Below, one piece after another: positions 1-5,551 of a DNA stretch of 5,551 bases. The number at the start of each line of letters is the position of its first letter. The stretch's first letter is position 1. This DNA is from JBFXEO01 sp050180015. GTDB lineage: Bacteria > Bacteroidota > Bacteroidia > Bacteroidales > Tenuifilaceae. The translations under genes and the position numbers were made by a program. Location: contig JBFXEO010000198.1 of assembly GCA_050180015.1 (NCBI GenBank), positions 1-5,551 on the forward strand. Reading direction: 5' to 3'. The notes under the pieces were generated by a model, which ran no database searches, was not told the origin of the DNA, and saw nothing but the letters and a program-made list of their open reading frames with translations.

Positions 1-2110
1 TGGTAAATAGCAGTATCCAAAAATGTAGCAATGAACCAGGTATTTTTAGAACAGATACAGAAACAAGTGTGAACATTACTGTTTGAATAGCACTTACAGC
101 GGCAAAAAATATTATTTTAGAGTTGATGTAGGAAAGGTTGTTTAAAAACAGAAACTTTTCCCGTTTGCGGAGCAGAACATCTTTGATTACACAATCGGCT
201 GATGTACTAATTCCTAAAAACATGCAGGAAATGATGCTCATAAGAAAGTATATGGGAATATTGTCGTTTTCAGAGTATATATATTCATATATTCCCTTAC
301 TTGTGAGAATAGAGTACCGGCTATAAATAGAGAGTATGAGCGCCAGTAGGATTGGTATTGCGAACGAGTAGAAAATAAATTCCCTGTCTCTAACTTTCGA
401 TACCATAAACCTTTGGATAAAAGTAAATAGCTGCCTGTTTTTCGATGGTGGAATAGTTTTAGCTAAAGGTAATCCTGGCCGTGTCTCGCCAGAGGTTTTG
501 TCCTGGCGGGTTCTATTTAAGTAAAGTTCGCTCCATTCTTTGGCTTTTCGTTTTCTAACATCTGTTACTGTGCCTATCTCGTCAACTACCTTATCTTCAA
601 TAATTTCAAAAATAGCATCGGGTTTTAGTGTGTGGCAGGCGGAGCACTCAACGGCAGCGTCAATTTTTTCGGACTTGTCCATAAAGTACTCTAAAGCCTC
701 AATTGGATTGCCGTAGTAAACCATATACCCATCTTCGTCCAGAACGAGTATTTTGTCGAATAATCTATATATATCTGCAGATGGCTGGTGTATGTTCATA
801 ATTACAAGTTTGCCCTTGGATGTTTGTTCTTTTAGTAGAACAACCGTTTTGTACGAATCCATTGACGATAAGCCGGAGGTTGGCTCGTCAACCAGTAAAA
901 GGTTTGATTCACGTACCAGCTCCGATACGATGTTTAACCTTTTTCGTTGACCTCCACTAATATATCGTTGAATTGGTAAACCTACTTTTTGATTCCTGAT
1001 ATGGAAAAGCGCGAACTCGGAAAGGTAATTTTCAACGGTTGATTTAATTTCCTGTTTGGGCAAATTTCCTTTTGAAAGCACTGTGGTAAAGTAGAGGTTC
1101 TCGTAAACGGTTAACTCTCCGATTAATGAATCATCCTGGGGTACAAATCCGATATGCTTTTGAATGCTACTGATGCTATCGGCGTAGTTTATGCCGTTAA
1201 GTGATAGTGACCCGCTATCGGGCTTAAGATTCCCATTAATAATATTCAGCAGGGTTGTTTTGCCGGAACCACTTCCGCCTATAATCCCAACCAGCTCTCC
1301 GGATGTACAGCCAAAGTTGATGTTTTTCACCCCAAATGTTGATCCTTTATGGCTGTAATTTACGTTATGCAGCTCCAGGGTTATGTCAGCGTCAAAATCT
1401 TTTAGTTTAACAAGTCTAACAATTTGGTTGTAGAATATTCGCGGAATTTTGCTTGCTGAAATTACCGAACCGCTTTGAAATATGTATATGTTTTTAGGGA
1501 ATATCAGCCGGGAGTTTAACTCTAGTATAGAGCTTCCATTGTATTTAAAAAGCACCAGCTGTGCCTCTTTAATGTAAAAAAATGAGAGGAAGCCCTTAAT
1601 ACCTGGAATATGAATATATTTATTTTTGGTTAGTTTTGGATCGTTTTCCTTGGCGTAAATGAGCATAGCCTGGTCCGAAATTAAATAGTATTGATCCGAT
1701 ACAAAGTTTTTGCAATTCTGAAGAGTGTTGCTGGAAATTTTAATTTTACTGGAAATATCCTCGATAAAGCTGTAGAGAGGATGATCGTTCCCCGGTTCTT
1801 TTAATTCGTTTTTCGATATAAATTCTATAAATTCTATAAGGTTGATCAGGAATATAATCCTTTGACTTTTTGATAGCTCATTGTTAATTACCCTGCAAGT
1901 TCTGTTTATATCCACAGAGTTCTGCTTTTTCTTAATTTGATTGATTAGCAGGGCAAATTCTTCCTTTTTTTGCCTGGCCGTCTTGGAATCAACTATTCTG
2001 TGGAAGTATATTTCAACGTAGTTTATGGCGAGTTGATGTATGAATACATTCTTACGATTTACCATTACGGCAAATATTTCCAGCAATGAATTTACCATCA
2101 ACTTATTCAT
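1..2110 (-). CDS. TerB-like/ABCG-type ABC transporter fusion, ATPase plus ABC-2 membrane domain (3' end cut off by window edge)
   Basis: An uninterrupted reading frame of 703 codons runs off the left edge, so the C-terminus is missing. It probably exports or moves a hydrophobic substrate at the inner membrane; the substrate is unknown. Residues about 1-150 are helical and resemble TerB (INNELSKSQRIIFL followed by an acidic helix). Residues about 170-240 look beta-rich (GSSILELN, QSGSVIS). The ATPase follows: Walker A GGSGSGKTT at 278-286, Q-loop Q325, signature ISGGQRKRLN at 384-393, Walker B LLLVDEPTSGL with D408 and E409, and switch H441 in NIHQPS. The signature and NIHQPS are ABCG/White-type. 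The D-loop Asp is replaced (SGLSSMDS), which I recall as common in this Bacteroidota family. A linker with CSACH (C489, C492) leads to membrane segments near 577-597, 618-638 and 665-688. The family is usually about 1000 residues or more, so roughly a third is probably outside. The ATG lies 9 bases after the upstream stop, with no clear ribosome site. Confidence 0.9.
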   Translation of the reverse strand, partial: MNKLMVNSLLEIFAVMVNRKNVFIHQLAINYVEIYFHRIVDSKTARQKKEEFALLINQIKKKQNSVDINRTCRVINNELSKSQRIIFLINLIEFIEFISKNELKEPGNDHPLYSFIEDISSKIKISSNTLQNCKNFVSDQYYLISDQAMLIYAKENDPKLTKNKYIHIPGIKGFLSFFYIKEAQLVLFKYNGSSILELNSRLIFPKNIYIFQSGSVISASKIPRIFYNQIVRLVKLKDFDADITLELHNVNYSHKGSTFGVKNINFGCTSGELVGIIGGSGSGKTTLLNIINGNLKPDSGSLSLNGINYADSISSIQKHIGFVPQDDSLIGELTVYENLYFTTVLSKGNLPKQEIKSTVENYLSEFALFHIRNQKVGLPIQRYISGGQRKRLNIVSELVRESNLLLVDEPTSGLSSMDSYKTVVLLKEQTSKGKLVIMNIHQPSADIYRLFDKILVLDEDGYMVYYGNPIEALEYFMDKSEKIDAAVECSACHTLKPDAIFEIIEDKVVDEIGTVTDVRKRKAKEWSELYLNRTRQDKTSGETRPGLPLAKTIPPSKNRQLFTFIQRFMVSKVRDREFIFYSFAIPILLALILSIYSRYSILTSKGIYEYIYSENDNIPIYFLMSIISCMFLGISTSADCVIKDVLLRKREKFLFLNNLSYINSKIIFFAAVSAIQTVMFTLVSVSVLKIPGSLLHFWILLFT

Positions 2111-2119
2111 GGGGTATGG

Positions 2120-2785
2120 CTATGTAATTTGTAATTTAATGGTTGACATCTCAGCGGTGTTTGTAAAAAAATCGAGGTGATAATTTAAAATACCTGAACA
2201 TAATTTTAGGAGATACACATCTATGTCTAAGCCTGTGGGGTCATGGCTTTTGTCTAATACTGGTTTTAGTGACTTTTGCAAAAGCCCATTGTCATTACAG
2301 GTTAGCAATACTTCTTTGCTGCTGCTAGTATTATTTATATCCACAAGAATGGTGGAATTCTGGTTGCTCAGTGAAATGGAGAGTTCAAGCATTATATGCA
2401 GCAAGTTATTCAACAGGTAGTAGTCGCTTAAAATCTCAACAGGAGAGCCTCCATCATTAACTGTAACTTCTACCTTGAAAAAATCAATATAATCCGACAG
2501 GTCAAGGATTATATACCTAATAATGTCGTTTAGCTCCAATGGCTTTAATTTAGTTTTCCATCTGTTCTGTAATAAGTCCAGGACAAGCGCCACTCTGGTC
2601 GAAAATTTTTCAAATCTGGATACGCTCAGCTCGAGAATTCGTAACGGTTCAATTAGCTGGGGTTCATCGCTTAAGCTCCGAATGATTTGGACGGGCCCCG
2701 TAATTCCGTTGAGTAGTGTCCGGGATTTATGCCCAAACGCTTTAATAATCTCACCCTGATATTCTGATAGTAGATTTTCATCCAT
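2120..2785 (-). CDS. Short histidine-kinase-like protein with degenerate HisKA and ATPase motifs, probable pseudokinase
   Basis: A 221-residue soluble protein with no signal peptide, membrane segment or sensor domain. Near the N-terminus FGHKSRTLLNGI (H19) matches the HisKA H-box F-[SA]-H-E-[LI]-R-T-P-L. However, the acidic residue after His is Lys and the Pro is Leu. The C-terminal half resembles a GHKL ATPase: an N-box-like helix at 122-133 without the usual N-A pair, a lone DNG at 165-167 in place of DxGxG, and a TGLDIDVYLLKLCSGIL stretch around 184-200 in the G2/lid position with one glycine only. Kinase activity is therefore doubtful; a protein-docking or adaptor role is my inference. 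The start is the ATG at 2785. An in-frame TTG 11 codons upstream would give 232 residues but adds nothing conserved. No Shine-Dalgarno is evident. The gene ends 9 bases before the ABC gene, so the two are almost certainly co-transcribed and may be translationally coupled. Confidence 0.75.
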   Translation of the reverse strand: MDENLLSEYQGEIIKAFGHKSRTLLNGITGPVQIIRSLSDEPQLIEPLRILELSVSRFEKFSTRVALVLDLLQNRWKTKLKPLELNDIIRYIILDLSDYIDFFKVEVTVNDGGSPVEILSDYYLLNNLLHIMLELSISLSNQNSTILVDINNTSSSKEVLLTCNDNGLLQKSLKPVLDKSHDPTGLDIDVYLLKLCSGILNYHLDFFTNTAEMSTIKLQIT

Positions 2786-3116
2786 AGTCAATACGATAAG
2801 TTTAATGGTTAAGGCCAATTATAGGGAATAGTTTATCCTATTATCGCAATTACCGGTTTGCGCTAGTTCGTTTCAATTGTACAAAGAACCTATCCCGGTT
2901 TGGTTTACAGGATAAATTTAGGGAAAAAGGAGATATTATATATACTAAATTTTTAAATAAAGGTTCTCCCTTTAGCTATGCAGAAATGCTGGGTTGATGA
3001 TAATCCGCTTTCAGTTAATATTGATTAAAAACACTATTTAATTTAGATTAATTAAATTGCATTCAATTATATTTGCGCCAGATATAACTATGTAAAAATA
3101 TAAATATATTTATAAT
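2786..3116. other. AT-rich divergent intergenic region between the kinase-like/ABC operon and trxB
   Basis: These 331 bases separate two divergently transcribed units and contain no credible gene. The trxB-proximal 120 bases are very AT-rich and carry the trxB promoter. For the leftward operon I see only imperfect minus-strand -7 candidates: TATAATTG at 2823-2816 and TACAATTG at 2881-2874. Each differs from TAnnTTTG at one fixed position, and neither has a well-placed TTTG at -33. An imperfect inverted repeat around 2819-2843 (TTATAGGG against CCTATTA) overlaps the first candidate and could be an operator or be chance. No riboswitch-like structure or terminator is apparent. Confidence 0.6.
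3042..3075 (+). promoter_or_regulatory. Bacteroidota-type promoter of trxB
   Basis: TATATTTG at 3068-3075 is a perfect match to the Bacteroidota -7 consensus TAnnTTTG. A weak -33 candidate, TTTA, lies at 3042-3045 with a 22-base spacer, slightly longer than the usual 19-21. Transcription would start near 3081 and give a leader of about 35 bases before the trxB ATG. The leader is almost pure A/T with no Shine-Dalgarno, as is common in this phylum. The -7 element is read directly; the -33 element is uncertain. Confidence 0.6.
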
Positions 3117-4112
3117 ATGGAGCTATTCAAGTCTATAAGTACACAACCGGCATCGAGCTCTTCCGATAGCGGTAAGCCGGTTGAGCGAGTTAAGGTGCTG
3201 ATTTTAGGGTCAGGGCCAGCGGGTTTCACTGCAGCAATTTATGCCGCAAGGGCAAACTTAAATCCGGTTGTTTACGAGGGAATTCAGCCCGGAGGGCAGC
3301 TAACAACCACCACGGAAATCGAAAATTTCCCGGGTTACCCCAGCGGGGTCACCGGCGTTGAAATGATGGAAGATTTAAAGAAACAGGCACAGCGCTTTGG
3401 CTCCGATGTGAGGTTCGGGATTGCTACTGCAGCCGATTTGTCGCAACGGCCATTCCGGGTAACCATTGATGACGAAAAGGTTATTGAAGCCGATATCCTT
3501 ATCATCGCAACTGGTGCAACCGCTAAGTACCTTGGGTTGGAGTCCGAGGAGAGGTTTAAGGGACAGGGTGTTTCGGCCTGTGCAACCTGCGATGGATTTT
3601 TTTACAGGGGTAAGGATGTTGCCGTTGTTGGCGGCGGCGATACTGCTGCCGAAGAGGCAACTTACCTGGCCGGTTTGTGCAGTAAAGTTTACCTTATAGT
3701 CCGGAAACCGTACCTCCGGGCATCGAAAGCGATGCAGGAGAGAGTGATGAATACGCCTAACATTGAGGTGCTATTTGAGCAGGTTACCAAAGAAATAGTT
3801 GGCGATGCTTCAGGTGTTAACGGTGTGATCCTTGCCGATATTAAAACCGGCAAGGAGGTTCGTAAAGCTATTTCGGGATTTTTTGTGGCAATTGGGCATC
3901 AACCCAATTCCGGTATTTTTAAACCTTGGGTTGAAACCGATGAGGTTGGCTACATTAAAACCAAACCCGGAACATCTAAAACAAATATTCCTGGCATATT
4001 TGCCTGCGGCGATGTTCAGGATCCGCATTACAGGCAGGCTATAACAGCTGCTGGTTCGGGTTGTATGGCAGCTATCGATGCCGAACGGTACCTGGGTGAA
4101 AGAAATTTTTAA
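3117..4112 (+). CDS. trxB: Thioredoxin-disulfide reductase (NADPH)
   Basis: This cytoplasmic FAD enzyme passes electrons from NADPH to thioredoxin, and so supports disulfide reduction and oxidative-stress defence. The 331 residues cover the whole low-molecular-weight TrxB fold. The FAD motif GSGPAG is at 31-36, followed by GGQLTTTTEIENFPG. The redox-active CATC is at C155-C158 and the NADPH-domain motif GGGDTAAEE at 172-180. The 2'-phosphate loop reads VRKPYLR instead of the E. coli HRRDxFR but keeps basic residues. The C-terminal FAD motif FACGDVQD has D299 and is followed by YRQAITAAGSGC. The ATG at 3117 fits the promoter and gives about 20 extra N-terminal residues, Ser-rich and likely disordered, compared with E. 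coli TrxB. It is not obviously a signal peptide. No internal ATG offers a better start before the fold. The gene is probably monocistronic: it has its own promoter, and a terminator lies about 35 bases after its stop. Confidence 0.97.
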   Translation: MELFKSISTQPASSSSDSGKPVERVKVLILGSGPAGFTAAIYAARANLNPVVYEGIQPGGQLTTTTEIENFPGYPSGVTGVEMMEDLKKQAQRFGSDVRFGIATAADLSQRPFRVTIDDEKVIEADILIIATGATAKYLGLESEERFKGQGVSACATCDGFFYRGKDVAVVGGGDTAAEEATYLAGLCSKVYLIVRKPYLRASKAMQERVMNTPNIEVLFEQVTKEIVGDASGVNGVILADIKTGKEVRKAISGFFVAIGHQPNSGIFKPWVETDEVGYIKTKPGTSKTNIPGIFACGDVQDPHYRQAITAAGSGCMAAIDAERYLGERNF

Positions 4113-4147
4113 TTAAGTAATTCTTCGAGGCTCATTTAACAGAAAAT

Positions 4148-4171
4148 AAAACCCCACAACTGTGGGGTTTT
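4148..4171. terminator. Bidirectional intrinsic terminator shared by trxB and the convergent synthase gene
   Basis: AAAACCCCACA at 4148-4158 is perfectly complementary to TGTGGGGTTTT at 4161-4171. This gives a stem of ten usable pairs closing an AACT loop, with a GC-rich core and A/T flanks. On the plus strand the stem runs into TTTTT (to 4172). On the minus strand it runs into TTTTATTTT. The hairpin lies 35 bases past the trxB stop and 18 bases past the synthase stop, so it can end both convergent transcripts. Confidence 0.9.
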
Positions 4172-4189
4172 TCGGTTTACTATGTGCTG

Positions 4190-5428
4190 TTAGATTTGGG
4201 CTACTTTGTCTTTATCGTATTTGCCGGCCGTCAGTTTTTCGCGAACTGCGGCAAAAGCGGCAATTGTTTCTTTCACATCATCAAGAGTATGTACTGCCGT
4301 CGGAATTAAGCGGAGTAAAATTTGATCTTTGGGTATAACCGGATAAACCACCATGGAGCAGAAAATTCCGTAGTTCTCCCGGAGATCGAACACCATGTTT
4401 GCGGCTTCGGGAATGCTACCATTCATGTAAACCGGGGTAACGGGCGATTGAGTTTTACCAATGTCAAGGCCCATATCCAGTAAGCCTTGCTGAAGGGCTT
4501 TAACCACCTTCCATAGATTTTCGCGTAGTTCGGGGTGTTGCTGAACCATCTCCAAACGTTTCATTGCACCGTAAACCATTGGCATTGGAAGCGACTTTGC
4601 AAATATTTGTGAACGCATGTTATAGGCTAAAAATTTTATTACAGCCTCATCGCCTGCAATAAAGCCGCCAATTCCGGCCATACTTTTCGCAAAGGTGGAA
4701 AAGTATAAGTCAATTTTATCCTGAACACCAAAATGCTCTGGCGTGCCAGATCCCGTTGCTCCCATTGTACCAAACCCATGCGCGTCATCCAGAAGAATTC
4801 TAAATTTGAATTCTGATTTCAGGTCGGTTAATGCTTTCAAATTGCCAAGATCCCCGGCCATGCCAAACACACCCTCGGTAATCACCAGAATACCGCCACC
4901 ACTTTTTTCAACAACTGCGGTTGCGTGCTTTAGCTGCTTGCGGCAGCTGTCAAAGTCGTTGTGCCTAAAAACGAAGCGTTTGCCGGGGAATAACCTTAAT
5001 CCGTCAATAATGCAGGCATGCGACTCTGAATCGTAAACTACAACATCGTTTCTGCCAAGTATAGTGTCAATGATAGAAATCATTCCCTGGTATCCAAAGT
5101 TTAACAGGTAGGCCGATTGTTTTCCTACAAACCTGGCAAGTTTTTCTTCAAGTTCTTCGTGTTTACGGGTTTGCCCGCTCATCATTCTGGCCCCCATGGG
5201 GTAAGCCAACCCAAACTGGGCAGCGGCTTCCGCATCAACTTTACGAACTTCTGGATGGTTTGCGAGCCCAAGGTAGTTATTTAAACTCCAGGTAAGAACT
5301 TCCTTGCCCCTAAACATCATTCTTGGGTTGATTTCTCCTTCCAGCTTAGGGAATGAGAAATAGCCGTGACTCTGATTTTGCCATTGCCCAATTGGGCCCA
5401 TGTTGGTTATTTTATCAAAAATGTCCAC
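4190..5428 (-). CDS. PLP-dependent alpha-oxoamine synthase (serine palmitoyltransferase / cysteate acyltransferase / AONS / KBL family)
   Basis: This family condenses an amino acid with an acyl-thioester, releasing CO2. The 412 residues are a full-length fold-type I enzyme. H137 in ESHACIIDG is the His that stacks on PLP. D214 and H217 in DDAHG bind the PLP pyridine nitrogen and O3'. K248 in TFAKSMAGIGGF is the Schiff-base lysine. The 31-residue H217-K248 spacing equals that of Sphingomonas SPT (H234-K265) rather than E. coli AONS (29). R373 in LLRLIPTAVHT is the likely substrate-carboxylate Arg. YPMGARMMSG at 76-85 is the N-terminal substrate loop. In Bacteroidota, such enzymes make sphingolipid (serine) or sulfonolipid (cysteate) bases, but substrate cannot be read from motifs; 2-amino-3-ketobutyrate CoA ligase is another possibility. 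No other bio genes are present to support AONS. The start is GTG at 5428: an in-frame stop lies five codons upstream, and the first ATG (codon 10) would trim a conserved-looking N-terminus. Confidence 0.88.
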   Translation of the reverse strand: MDIFDKITNMGPIGQWQNQSHGYFSFPKLEGEINPRMMFRGKEVLTWSLNNYLGLANHPEVRKVDAEAAAQFGLAYPMGARMMSGQTRKHEELEEKLARFVGKQSAYLLNFGYQGMISIIDTILGRNDVVVYDSESHACIIDGLRLFPGKRFVFRHNDFDSCRKQLKHATAVVEKSGGGILVITEGVFGMAGDLGNLKALTDLKSEFKFRILLDDAHGFGTMGATGSGTPEHFGVQDKIDLYFSTFAKSMAGIGGFIAGDEAVIKFLAYNMRSQIFAKSLPMPMVYGAMKRLEMVQQHPELRENLWKVVKALQQGLLDMGLDIGKTQSPVTPVYMNGSIPEAANMVFDLRENYGIFCSMVVYPVIPKDQILLRLIPTAVHTLDDVKETIAAFAAVREKLTAGKYDKDKVAQI

Positions 5429-5475
5429 TTCTGAATACTTTTAGTAATACGTTAAACTTCAGTTAAATTTTGTGG

Positions 5476-5509
5476 CAAATCTACATGAAATTTAGTAACG
5501 CTATTTAAA
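5476..5509 (-). promoter_or_regulatory. Bacteroidota-type promoter of the alpha-oxoamine synthase gene
   Basis: On the minus strand TAGATTTG (5483-5476) matches the TAnnTTTG -7 consensus perfectly. A weak -33 candidate, TTTA (5509-5506), sits 22 bases upstream, the same sequence and spacing as at the trxB promoter. Transcription would start near 5469 and give a leader of about 40 bases before the GTG start, again without a Shine-Dalgarno. The rest of the right edge, 5510-5551, shows no gene. Confidence 0.55.
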
Positions 5510-5551
5510 ATCATCGAAAAAAATATACGGGTTGCAGTGTATGTATTTGCA

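Noticed and set aside
631..660. CxxCH as a cytochrome c heme site
   Set aside because: The motif lies in a cytoplasmic linker after an ATPase, with no signal peptide or cytochrome fold around it.
753..950. Plus-strand open frame opposite the ABC ATPase
   Set aside because: It is the antisense of the Walker B, signature and H-loop region, whose minus-strand motifs are unmistakable; its own translation shows no family pattern.
2223..2759. Plus-strand open frames opposite the kinase-like gene
   Set aside because: They are antisense shadows with no promoter or recognisable motif; the minus strand shows the HisKA-like pattern.
2786..2818. Extension of the kinase-like gene to an in-frame TTG at 2818
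   Set aside because: It adds 11 residues outside the H-box helix, TTG is a rare start, and it would overlap the best minus-strand -7 candidate. The ATG at 2785 is preferred.
2978..3028. A 16-codon open frame upstream of trxB as a leader peptide
   Set aside because: It lies upstream of the trxB promoter, has no ribosome site, and has no attenuator-like hairpin after it.
4743..5036. 97-codon plus-strand open frame inside the synthase gene
   Set aside because: It is the complement of the conserved PLP-binding core, so the open frame is a by-product of codon use.

Overview
The window looks like chromosomal DNA from a member of the Bacteroidota. Three things point there. Two promoters carry a perfect TAnnTTTG -7 element. 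The starts lack clear Shine-Dalgarno sequences. The proteins have versions I associate with that phylum: a TerB-like/ABCG-type transporter, a TrxB with VRKPYLR in place of HRRDxFR, and an alpha-oxoamine synthase reading DDAHGFGTMG. The phylum call is an inference from motifs; no search was run.

Left part (1-2785, minus strand): a two-gene operon transcribed leftwards. The first gene encodes a short soluble histidine-kinase-like protein (221 aa) with badly degraded catalytic motifs. Nine bases later comes a large ABC protein (703 residues visible, open at the left edge). It has an N-terminal TerB-like helical region, a small beta-rich region, an ABCG-type ATPase, a linker with a CxxCH motif, and the start of an ABC-2 type membrane domain. 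The pairing suggests that the kinase-like protein is a partner or regulator of the transporter. It is the least ordinary part of the window.

Middle (2786-3116): a 331-base AT-rich divergent intergenic region. It holds a good promoter for the rightward gene and only weak candidates for the leftward operon.

Right part (3117-5428): two convergent housekeeping-type genes. trxB (+) encodes thioredoxin reductase with a Ser-rich N-terminal extension. Facing it is a PLP-dependent alpha-oxoamine synthase (-), of the family that includes serine palmitoyltransferase, cysteate acyltransferase, AONS and KBL. A single symmetric hairpin at 4148-4171 can end transcription of both. The synthase has its own Bacteroidota-type promoter near the right edge.

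The two halves do not look functionally linked. The left operon is AT-richer and uses ATA for Ile far more than trxB does. No RNA genes, CRISPR arrays or insertion sequences were seen.
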